A DNA stretch of 64,000 nucleotides from Gordionus sp. m RMFG-2023 (lineage: Eukaryota; Nematomorpha; Gordioida; Chordodea; Parachordodidae): the NCBI RefSeq assembly GCF_954871325.1, contig NC_088775.1, forward strand, positions 37,363,561-37,427,560. The letters are read 5' to 3'. Position numbers and translations under genes: made by a program. Shown in pieces: positions 47,601-58,300 of this stretch. The notes under the pieces are model-generated. The model did no database searches. It was not told the DNA's origin and saw only the letters and a program-made list of their open reading frames with translations. How positions within the stretch are numbered: position 1 is the first letter of the stretch; the number at the start of each line of letters is the position of its first letter.

Positions 47601-48507
47601 TTATGGGTCATTCCACGTCAATCGATCACGTATTGGCCGACCCCTTTTAAAATTGTTAAATTTATGGAATTATTTAGATAGGTTACATAAATGAGAAAGC
47701 CATTTATTTTAGTTCGCTAGCACACCTGGTTCCCTAGATAAGAGGCTCAAAGGTGCAAAAAGAGCCATTTTGGAATCTGTAAAATTTTTTAAATATTTAT
47801 ATCTTAAAAACTATTTATAGTAAAAAGATACATAAAATATAAAATTATAAGTAATCATAAAACAATAAAGATTGGCAAGGGAGTTTGTTTTCGTAATTTT
47901 TTTTATCTTTTTATTTTAACACCTTTCTTAAATATATATATTATGTCATAACCTTGGCGAAGCTATCGAGACTTTCAATTTATCAAAAATTGGAAAAAAT
48001 AGATGGCCCTATAGGAAATTACAAATTTCAGGTTAAAATTTTGTTATTACCACTAACAGTATATTTTCACTTTTTATATTAAAAAATTTCCAATTTCTAT
48101 TAAATATACCAAAAACTTAGGGGCAGTGTGGATACATGCCCATTAGACTGAAATCAAATTTACGATATTAACTATCTTTAATTTAATTTATTTATATTAT
48201 AGAAATATAGTTAGATAATTATATTCTATCCATAATTTAAAATTTGCAGTCTGTTGAATTTGTATAAAATTTGGCCTCAATTTTATTCTGAGAAATTGGA
48301 TGATACATATGTAATCTTTGCGTTTCAGGTATTGCACGCTCTTTATTGAATCTCTCTTCTAAAATTATTAGCTCTTTCTCATATTCGTTTTCCAAAATGT
48401 AAGAGAAATCTATTCATAAATAAAAAAAAATTATAATATATATAAATAAATAAATTATACCTTTAATATTTTCCTTACAATAGGCAAAAAAGTCTTTAGG
48501 GCAAGTT

Positions 48508-48515
48508 ATTTGTTC
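48508..48515. repeat. 8-bp target duplication, left copy
   Basis: ATTTGTTC, identical to 50302-50309. Confidence 0.9.
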
Positions 48516-48686
48516 CAGGCTCATACGCAGGAATTTAGTTTGGGGTGGGGGGGGGGGATAATAAAATTTTTAAGAAATATTATTGTTATTTAAAAATAAG
48601 CATAAATTTATTAGGACTAATAACTATTTCTAATACACAATTTTAAATTAATGTGAATTATAAAAAAATTATATGTAAAGAATCAC

Positions 48687-49960
48687 TTAAATGACCCAAA
48701 ATAGAAATTTGAATTTTTTACCTTTAAAATATATAAAGTATAAAAAATTTAAAAGTTGGAAATATAAATTAATACACACAAAGTTTCTTAGGAATAATAG
48801 TATTTTGTATGTTTTGAGCCATTTTTTCAAATATTTATCCTCACTTGGCGTTAAATGTATATGAATATTCAAAAGATCCAAATCATTCAATCTACTTTCA
48901 GAAGTTTTATTTCATATGTATGTTTTTCAGAGACTTTCATGCCCGGCTCCCGGGCCGGACCGTATTATAATTTTTTTAAACATACCCCGACTGAGGCCGA
49001 AATTATTTTTTAAAAACACCCGGGCTGGGCCCGAGCTGTATATTTTAAAATTAAATATTTGAAGCCATTATTAGCTATAAAAATTAATAATAAATATTAT
49101 TTATTTTAAAAGAATTCGGGCCGGATCTGGAAATTTTATTTTCAAAAAAACTATGCCGGGCCTATAAATTTTTTTAAAAAAAACCCGTGCCGAAAAAATT
49201 TTTTAAAAAAATCCGGGCCATACCCTGTAAATGGTACCTCTGCAGGTCTCATAATATATAACCATTTTAATACATTGGGAATATAATCTAAAATGTGTTT
49301 GAAATAATGCAAAGCATCCATATAATTTTTTGGGATTTTATCAGCCATAGTTAATCTTTTAATCATAGTTATTCAGCTAATAAGGCATCATAAGATATTT
49401 TAACAATTCATGATAAAAATCTAACAAATATTTATTTTTTTTCCTATTACCATTTGAAAAAGGTTGGAAAGGCTTTGTGGAAGTCTGCGGATTTGTAAGT
49501 GCTGCATGATGAAATAAAAAGGGCATTTGTTTTATAATACTCTTCTATTGATCCTATATTAATGTTTTGACGATGAGGTTGCTTGTTGCAAGTCGAGGGG
49601 GACAAATATTAAACATGTATAGCTCGCTTTTGACTCAACAATCACTTATAAAATATGAAATTCTTCATCAACATTAGCTCTAATTTGCTTGAGTTCTAAT
49701 AAAATGCTCTCCGCTATTCTCATCTTCTTAATCAAGTCAATGTCATGTTTTTGAAAAGTATTACATAAAATAGTTGTATAATTAAATAATACATTTTAAT
49801 GAGAAAAATTTTTTTAATAAGTATTGAATACAATAATTTTCTTGCTTTTGAGAAAATATTTCTTTCAGGCCGTTGTGATATTTCAGTAATAGCATTAATA
49901 ATCGGCTCTTCTAACTCAATAAAAGCGGTTACTGCTTGATGGTGAACACTCGATCTCGTT
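48687..49960 (-). pseudogene. hAT transposase (TTF/ZMYM-type), degenerate, split by the same insert
   Basis: On the minus strand KIPKNYMDALHYFKHILDYI (49270-49350) is followed, after the GC-rich insert, by NDLDLLNIHIHLTPSEDKYL (48800-48890), two neighbouring parts of the hAT C-terminal domain. Upstream coding similarity continues to about 49960 with stops. The split position is the same as in copy 1. Confidence 0.65.
48928..49252. mobile_element. GC-rich short hAT-type insert in family B copy 2
   Basis: It starts CAGAGACTTTCATGCCCGGC after ATGTTTTT, the same flank as copy 1, and ends GGTACCTCTGCAGGTCTC. The body has GGCCGGGCC/AAATTTTTTT-type subrepeats. Confidence 0.7.
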
Positions 49961-50301
49961 GGACAAGCTTACAATATCTTTCTCCCTGTTGGACAAGGAG
50001 TTTCAGAGATAATTATTATTTGACTAGAAATTTTGATAAATAATACGCCACTAAAATTTGAAAATAATAGGTAAATTACGCCAAGAAAAACTCTAAATCG
50101 AAATTAATTGATAATAACTTAGTAGATGAATGAATGTGATAAATAAATGTAATTAAATATATATACGAGATAGGAATAAATATTAACAAATATAAATTAA
50201 TATTAACATTAATATTTTTGAAAAATATAATCCGGCATCTGCTTTTTTTGGCTTTGGTAGGGATTTGTCCCCCTGCCCACCCCCCGCTAAGTACGCGCCT
50301 G

Positions 50302-50309
50302 ATTTGTTC
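50302..50309. repeat. 8-bp target duplication, right copy
   Basis: ATTTGTTC, identical to 48508-48515. Confidence 0.9.
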
Positions 50310-50320
50310 TGAAACAGGTC

Positions 50321-50583
50321 TTATAAACTAGTCCTGGCCACTAAACGTTTGACTGTACCTCCGACCCCGTTATAGGCATATTTGCCTTGAGATGTCGCCC
50401 AGAAATTCCAGTCAGCTTTTATCTCGAAATCACCTGATTAAATTTTTGCGATTTTTATATTTTGTTGCTGCTCCATCTGATAGTAATTTTGGGCAAATTC
50501 ATCAGTATTAATTTTGTGTTTTGATGAATGGAGCTAACACATATTGAATGGGTACCGTTGCTGCCAACTGATACACAATTCTC
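50321..50583 (-). pseudogene. Degenerate protein of the long-TIR transposon (GTHSIC / GGTVKR motifs)
   Basis: Two open pieces on the minus strand: 50482-50583 reads CVSVGSNGTHSICVSSIHQN and then TKLILMNLPK; 50321-50416 reads ADWNFWATSQGKYAYNGVGG then TVKRLVARTSL and a stop. From memory, a GTHS-x-C-V-C ... HQN ... HGK ... DGVGGTVKR sequence recurs in transposon-encoded proteins of many invertebrates; I do not know its catalytic role. A frame change and stops separate the pieces. The hAT copy 2 inserted just downstream of the stop. Confidence 0.55.
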
Positions 50584-51731
50584 TGGGCGAAGATTACAAA
50601 ATTTAGATAATCCAATTTTAATATTTTAATGAATATCTATAGATTAAAGATATAGCTATCGTAAATTAATTAAAATTAATAATTTTTGAACTTGAATCTT
50701 TTCACTATTTCTTAATATAGAAACAAAAATTGATTGCTAAATTTTTTTGGGTCATCCAGGGTATAATCATTCTTAGATTCTTGCGATAATGAGCATGTTT
50801 TTTAGATTAAATGGGTTGCAAAATTTTGATATTATAACATTTGGTACGTCCATCTATTATATAGAATAAAAAGATCTGCACCGAATATATGTTTTTGCAT
50901 TCTTCAAATCCTGAATGTTTTGGTAGACAGACGATTGTTTAAAATAAATCTGAACGGGCAAGTAAAAAATATTAAATAGAGAGAGAAATCGTTTTAAACA
51001 GTTTATTTTGTTAAATAATATGCTCATAAAATATAATAGATAATGTCTAATAAAATATTGTTTTTTAATGAAGCTGTTATACATTATAGAGTGGATAAGT
51101 TATCCGCTATAGTAGTAAAGTCGAGATATAAAAAATGTAAAACTATTAAGGATTGTGAAGGGTGGGGGCAGAACTGGAAATTTTTATCACATTTCTTATA
51201 ATTGTATGAATATATTGATTTCCTTAGGAATAATATTTGCCATTTGGGCCATCTATTTTTTTTCAAGTTTTAAATAAAAATGTATATTTTGGAAGTTTCG
51301 ATAGCATCGCCAAAGTTTTGACATTGTATATAATTTAGCAAAGGTGTCAAAATAAAAAGCAAAAAAAAATTTCGAATACAAACTTCTTTTTTTCTTGAAA
51401 AACACAGGTTAAGCAAAATAAGTAAACCGAAAGTTAACGGCTCAAATTGGCGCCAATCTTTATAGTTTTTAGTAGCCCTTTAGAGATTTTTTTTACCTAC
51501 AATTTGATATATAATATACTTTTTTACTATATATAGTTTTTGAGATAGAGGTATTTTAAAAATTTTGCAGATTCCCCTTTGAGCCTCTATATCTCGGGAA
51601 CCAGGTGTGCTAGCGAGCTAAAATAAATGGCTTTATCATTCATTTATTTACCTTTAATAATTCATGAAATTTTTAAGAATTTTAAAAGGGATCGGCCGAA
51701 AGTGTTTGATCGATTTGACATGGAATGGCAG

Positions 51732-53937
51732 AAATAAAATATTATTTTAATATTAGATATAAAAGTGAAGAATAAAAAAATCAATGATCGTATATTAGAT
51801 TACAAAAATGAAAAAAGATAATATTATTATCCACTGGATTGGATTGCTAGTGATATATAAAAATATTTATTGCATAACAGCATGATTCACTTAAGTCGTT
51901 TTAATTTAACATAAAATACGGCAATTCGTAGTTTATTCGTTTTAACTTTATATAAATCATCCTATTTTGCAACATTTTATCATAATATCATTAATTTGCG
52001 CAATTCGTAGTTTAGTCATTGCAATTAGCAATTTACCTGGCAATTCGTAGTTTTTAGCAATTCGTATTTTAGAGTTTATCATAAACAATGACATCTATTT
52101 GAATCGGTTATTAGGAGATTTATAAAGATAAATTTGGTGGAGTTTTCTAGTAAATCATGGTTAAATTATGAAGTAAATAAGGAGAGTGGAGATAATCAGC
52201 TAATAAAATCCAACATCCTAAAATAAAATAATAATAAATAGTGCACCAATAATGATAAATGATTATATTTATAATTACGAATATATTTCTTTTTGTTTTG
52301 AATTATTTTGATATTGTAAATAAAAGTATAATATATGTATTGCTAATAGTTTTAAAAAAAATCCTTGAGACCCATTTAGTTAAATTGGTTTAACTGAATA
52401 TCTTAAATTGAAATATATAGTTAAAATGATAAATTATGGAATATCTTCAAATAATTTTTTTAAAAATATTTATTATCTTATCCGCTAGCCGAATGTTTTT
52501 AATTATTTTAAGCAGCTATTTACAAACCTCCAAAACTTGCTTGATATTATTTTTTAATAATATATAGAAGTCTACAGGAGAATAGTATTATATTTTATTT
52601 AAATGAATGATAAACATAATTTCAAAAATAAAATATTACAATGCCATAAACGGGTTACAACAACGAGTATTATAATTGGTTACTGATTAGATGTAAGTTC
52701 GTTTCTTTCATATTTATAAATATAATTTTTTAATATAAGTAGATGATCCTTACAGCGCTCGTACATTTAACATTTCAACTAGCGTTTAAAAATGCTAATA
52801 ATATATTCCTAGCAATGGTTTTCAGCTGTATATTGTTCAAAAGAAAAACCACCATTCTTAACCAAAAATCCTAAAGGTTTAGATTCAACATTTTTATATA
52901 AAAGAATTATAGCTGGCAGGGTCCTATCTATGCTATATTAAAATTATAATTCAGAAGAACATCACAAAAAAACAATTTATTAGCTTAAATACTTTTTAAA
53001 TCTCACATCTTGAGAATTAATATTTAATTATATTAATTGTAAAAATATTTAGCTGTGATTAAATGTCAAATTCAAAGTATATTTCACAAGTAAAATATTT
53101 TAATAATTTGAGATAATTTATCAGGTTTATAGATATTATTTTATAATAAAGGAGAAATAAGGTGATTTTATTTACAAAACGTTCATTTCTATAGTAAACT
53201 ATTTAAATTTACTAATTTAATATTTATAAAATAAAATTGAGATAGAATTTTTACATTTATGATTATAATTTTTTAATATGTTAGTATAACTATGGATATC
53301 CTGAGCTTGCAACAAGAAAAAAAATTGCTATGGTAAAATTCCTTTTTTATTTATAAAATATGCGATAAATTATATTAATTTATATATGCTGAATTTAACA
53401 TTTAGCGACAAAGAAGTCCCCTATCAAAAATCACAAGGAAATCCAAATAGATATCAATAATGTTTGTAAATTTATAAATTAATTATTTATATAACTCATT
53501 TTTATTTTAAGTAAATTTATAATGTGCATTCATAACATAAAAAACAAAAAATCGGATGAAAATTATTAATGCAAATATATATATTGAAATTAAATAAAAT
53601 TAGTCAATAATTATAATTTTTTCTAAATATATATTTACATTTTTTTGATTCATATATTATGAAATTGTAAAATAAAATATCTCTTTAATATGTTATGTTA
53701 TTTTTAATAATCTAAATTTTTTTGAATATATAGAGAGGATTATGTCTATAAACGCTAATAATTGCAGCAAATTTTATAAATAAAATAGGAAAATGTTTAA
53801 ATTTTGTATTGAGGCAAAGATAGTATGAATGTAGGGTAATATAGTTGATAAAATCTTATATTTTTGACTAATTAAAACGATTAGCAGTTTAGTGATTATC
53901 ATCATTATTTTCCATCAAAATCTAAATGTAATGTTAA
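51732..53937. other. AT-rich stretch with an outlying minisatellite piece
   Basis: At 51905-52080 several GGCAATTCGTAGTTTAGTCA units occur, ending in GCAATTTACCTGGCAATTCG, the same closing sequence as the large array at 56340-56425. The rest, 52080-53937, is AT-rich with no recognised gene. Confidence 0.5.
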
Positions 53938-56425
53938 TTAAGGCAATTCGTAGCTTAGTCATTTTAATTTTACATAATATACGGCAATTCGCAGTTTTGT
54001 ATTTTAAATTTAAAATCATATATTGTTTAGATAATTTAATTTGACAAAAATTATGGCAATTCGTATTTTAGTAATTATAATTTAACATTAACGCATTTCG
54101 TATAATTTAACGTTATATATTGCAATTCGCAGTTATCCATTATTATTTAACATCATATACTATTTAGACAATTTAATTTAACATTAAATATGGCAATTCG
54201 TAGTTTAGTCATTTTAATTAAACATTAAAACGGCAATTTGTAGTTTAGTCATTATAATTTAACATTAGTTACCGCAATTCGTAGTTTAGTCATTTTAATT
54301 TAACATTATATACGTCAATTCGCAACTTTTTAATTTAAATTTAATATATATTGTTTAGATAATTTAATTTGAAAAAATTAAGGCATTTTTAATTATAATT
54401 TAACATTAATTACGGCATTTCGTATAATTTAACGTTATATATTGCAATTCGCAGTTTAGCCATTATAATTTTACATTAATCATTATAATTTTACATTAAT
54501 CATTTTAATTAAACATTAAAACGGCGATTCGTAGTTTAGTCATTTTATTTTAACAAACGGCAATTCGTAGTTTAATCACTTTATTTTAACATTAAACACT
54601 GCAATTCGTAGTTTAGTCATTTTAATTTAATATAAAATAAGGCAATTCGTAATTTAGTCATTTTATTTTAACAATAAATATGCCAATTTGTAGTTTAGTC
54701 ATTTTAATCAAACATAAAATACGGCAATTCGTAGTTAAGTCATGACAATTTATTATTAATTACCGCAATTCGTAGTTTAGTAATTTTATTTAACATTAAA
54801 TATGACAATTCGCAGTTGGGTATTTAACATAAATTCGGCAATTCGTAGTTTAATCCCTTTATTTTAACATTAAATACGGCAATTCGTAGTTTAAATTTAA
54901 CATTATATACGGCAATTTGTAGTTTAGTCATTTTAATTTAACATATACGGCAATTCGCAGTTTTGTCATTATAATTTAACAAGTTACCGCAATTCGTAGT
55001 TTAATCATTTTAATTTTACATTAAATACGGCAATTCCTAGTTTAAATTTAACACTAAATACAGCAATTCGTAATTTAGTCATTTTAATTTAACATTATAT
55101 ACAGAAATTCGTAGTATAGTAACATTATTTTAACATTAAATACGGCAATTCGAAATTTAGTCATTATAATTTAAGATTAGATATGGCAATTCGCAGTTTA
55201 GTCATTTTAATTTTACATAAAATACGGCAATTCGTAGTTTAGTCACTTTATTTTAACATTAAATATGGCAATTCGCAGTTTAGTCATTTTAATTTAATAT
55301 TATATACGTCAATTCGTAGTTAAGTCACTTTATTTAAGATTAGATAGGGCAATTCGTAGTTTTGTCACTTTATTTTAACATTAAATATGGCAATTCGTAG
55401 TTTAGTCACTTAATTTTAACATTAAATACGCAATTCGCAGTTTAGTCATTTTAATTTAACATAAAATACGGCAATTCGTAGATTAGTCACTTTATTTTAT
55501 GATTAAATACGGCAATTCGTAGTTTAGTCACTTTATTTTAACATTAAATACGGCAATTCGTAGTTTAGTCACTTTATTTTATGATTAGATACGGCAATTC
55601 GTAGTTTAGTCACTTTATTTTAACATTAAATACGGCAATTCGCAGTTTAGTCATTTTAATTTAACATAATATACGGCAATTAGTAGTTTAGTCACTTTAT
55701 TTTAAGATCATTAGATACGGCAATTCGTAGTTTTGTCACTTAATTTTAACATTAGATACGGCAATTCGTAGTTTTGCCACTTAATTTTAACATTAAATAC
55801 GGCAATTAGCAGTTTAGTCATTTTAATTTAACATAAAATACGGCGATTCGTAGTTTAGTCACTTTATTTTAACATTAAATACAGCAATTCGCAGTTTAGT
55901 CATTTTAATTTAAGATTAGATACGGCAATTCGTAGTTTATTCACTTTATTTTAACATTAAATACGGCAATTCGCAGTTTAGTCATTTTAATTTAACATAA
56001 AATACGGCAATTCATAGTTTAGTCACTTTATTTTAACATTAAATACGGCAATTCGCAGTTTAGTCATTTTAATTTAAGATTAGATACGGCAATTCGTAGT
56101 TTAGTCCCTTTATTTAAGATTAGATACGGCAATTCGTAGTTTAATCACTTAATTTTAACATTAAATACGGCAATTCGCAGTTTAGTCATTTTTTTAACAT
56201 AAAATACGGCAATTCGTATTTTGGTCACTTAATTTGACATTAAATACGGCAATTCGTAGTTTAGTCACTTTATTTTAACATTAAATACGGCAATTCGTAG
56301 TTTAGTCATCCTATTTTACATTATTTTATCAAAATTTATCATTATATACGGCAATTCGTAGTTTAGTATGGCAATTCGCAATTTACCTGGCAATTCGTTG
56401 TTTATAGCAATTCGCAGTTTAGTCA
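53938..56425. repeat. Minisatellite, 41-bp unit, about 2.5 kb
   Basis: The consensus is GGCAATTCGTAGTTTAGTCA followed by about 21 bp of A/T-rich sequence like CTTTATTTTAACATTAAATAC. Units are joined head to tail, some shortened, with GCAATTCGCAGT variants interspersed. By length this is about 55-60 units. Homogeneity is highest in 55200-56300 and lower at the left edge, as expected when unequal exchange keeps the centre uniform. It has no coding content. Confidence 0.9.
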
Positions 56426-56429
56426 TGGC

Positions 56430-56515
56430 CTGTTCATCTTTATAGTTAAAAATTGACAATAAATTTTATGGCGCCATTGCTAAAACCATATTAAATGTTT
56501 AAATATTTTAAAAAT
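56430..56515 (+). pseudogene. Small inverted duplicate of a hAT transposase piece
   Basis: The segment TGTTCATCTTTATAG, AATTGACAATAAATTTTATG and GCGCCATTGCTAAAA is the reverse complement of 58630-58705, which belongs to the hAT relic on the minus strand. It lies exactly at the right edge of the minisatellite. Confidence 0.55.
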
Positions 56516-57530
56516 ACCGATAGTGTAATGCTCTCTATTTTTGATTACAATGTAAAAAATATATTTATTTTATGTGAATGTATATATAAGATTATATAAA
56601 ATATAAAAAAAATATGGAAAATTTTAGTTATATATAATATTTATTATATTTTATTTGAGATTTAAATAATGTAACTAAACGTTTACCGTCGTTATTGAGA
56701 TATATATAAAATTCCTGGCATGACATATAATTTTTTTTAATCATTAGATCGGCCTCTAATGTTGTTAAAGCAATCCAACTTCTCTCCTTTTTCCAGGCAG
56801 TCCTAATCAGGCTAAAAATATTCTCGGACTATGCATTAAAATGAGGTGAGGAGAAGACATATTGGCATATTTTTTCCAAGCATGGGGATTTATTGTTATT
56901 ACGAAAAAATTCTACCCATTTCTCCTCTGCTTTTAGAGCATCTAACTTTAAGTATTCTGGCGAATCATAAAAAATAGAGAGAATTACAATCTCCTCAAAC
57001 AAGACATCAATGTCTTTCGTTATTTTTAATATATTTATTAAATTACAAAAACCATCAATTGATGGTTTCTGTTCCAAGGTCATAATATTTATACATTTGT
57101 AAGAGTTATTAAAATCAAATTTTGATTGTAAATAGGGGAGACCAGGGCTAGTCGGTGCAAGGGGCTTGTCGGTTCAAAGGATTTTATTTTAAAACCAGTA
57201 ACGATTAAGAATTGAAATTTTGTTATAAAGTAGAATTCTATAATATCCATATTTGGAGATGAAAATGATTTATAATATTTAGCTATTTAAATTTTTATCT
57301 TTTATGACCTATTTTTGACGTGAAAAATATTTTTACTTAATATTATTAGGTTGTATTTAAAAATTAAAAGTTTAAACATGACAAAATGGACATTATATGA
57401 AAGTTAAATATCTATTTTAATATTTGGGAAAGTTTCAGATTGATATCTAATGCTTAAATATATGTTAAGATCATATTAGTAATATTACCACCATTGAGGT
57501 TAGTATCAATCAATTAATTTTTATAATATA

Positions 57531-57656
57531 ATGGTACGTAAATATATCCGCAAAATTCAAAACAGAAATATTTTTACTAAAGAGGACTATGGAGAAGCCA
57601 TAAAACTGTATGGAAATGATATCTCATCAAGAAAAGTTTCATCTATTACAGGTTAA
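57531..57656 (+). pseudogene. pogo-like transposase N-terminus (Psq-type helix-turn-helix)
   Basis: Forty-one codons from ATG read MVRKYIRKIQNRNIFTKEDY, then EAIKLYGNDISSRKVSSITG and a stop. The RKY-x-RK start and the alternation of a first helix (EDYGEAIKLY) with ISSRKVSSITG are typical of the Psq/CENP-B N-terminal DNA-binding helix-turn-helix of pogo-type transposases. AG|GT sits just before the stop, so a splice donor is possible. No catalytic domain follows. Confidence 0.7.
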
Positions 57657-57860
57657 AATATAATATTTTGTAAATGTAATATATAAAATGATAATTAATA
57701 TATAAATTTATTAATGTAATTTTTCATAATACATATCAATTTAATATTATTATCAGACCTAAATAAATATCTTGCTAACTAAAATCTTCATTTATATATG
57801 AATTGTGATAATATAATATATATTATCATAGATATATTATATATATTTTATATATAAATT

Positions 57861-58300
57861 TAAGCCTGATAATATGATTGATTATTTAAAATGAATTATA
57901 TCTAGCAAACAAATATTTTTATATATCTATTATAAATAACATATAATATGATTCAAATTATCACATTTTATTAAATACGAACATTTTACTATACAAATTT
58001 TAGCCTGTTAGTAAGGTCAATGATTTAAAATGAATTATATCTAGCAAACAAATATTTTTATATATCTATTATAATTAACATATAATATGATTCTAATTAT
58101 CACATTTTATTAAATATGAACATTTTACTATACAAATTTTAGCCTGTTAATAAGGTCAATGATTTAAAGTGAATTATATCTAGCAAACAAATATTTATAT
58201 ATATATCTATTATAATTGACAATATAATATGATTCAAATACAATTTATTGGATATGAACATTTAAGTTATCAGGATATGATTTTGGCCTGATAAGTTATA
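57861..58300. repeat. Three tandem repeats, period 139 bp
   Basis: ATGAATTATATCTAGCAAAC begins near 57891 and recurs at 58030 and 58169. The units also share ACATATAATATGATTC and TTTTAGCCTGTTA. They lie within the pogo-like element and may have arisen after transposase loss. Confidence 0.85.

Larger units (their letters stand above)
48516..50301 (-). mobile_element. hAT family B, copy 2 (1786 bp)
   Basis: Exact 8-bp duplications ATTTGTTC flank it. The left end is CAGGCTCATACGCAGGAATT with a G run, and the right end reverse-complemented is CAGGCGCGTACTTAGCGGGG. It is paralogous to 42512-44603 along its whole length, including the nested GC-rich insert (48928-49252), and it lies within the long-TIR transposon. 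The coding strand is minus and the transposase is degenerate. Confidence 0.9.
47605..51731 (-). mobile_element. DNA transposon with terminal inverted repeats of about 400-500 bp, carrying a nested hAT
   Basis: The left end reads GGGTCATTCCACGTCAATCG and the right end reverse-complemented reads CTGCCATTCCATGTCAAATC. The arms (about 47605-48010 and 51240-51731) share CGGCCGATCCCTTTTAAAAT-like, GCACACCTGGTTCCC, TTTGGCGATGC-like and ATGGCCC segments in inverted order, with moderate divergence. The interior encodes on the minus strand a degenerate protein with VGSNGTHSIC and GVGGTVKRLVA motifs. I cannot name the superfamily. A hAT copy lies inside. No clear target duplication was seen in the A/T-rich flanks. 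Confidence 0.7.

Noticed and set aside
50857-51266. Two open frames of 60-75 codons on the minus strand inside the long-TIR transposon
   Set aside because: One overlaps the terminal repeat arm and both lack recognisable motifs.
53938-56425. CRISPR-like appearance of a conserved 20-bp core alternating with A/T-rich stretches
   Set aside because: The intervening sequence is itself repeated from unit to unit, so there are no unique spacers, and there are no cas genes; it is a eukaryotic minisatellite.
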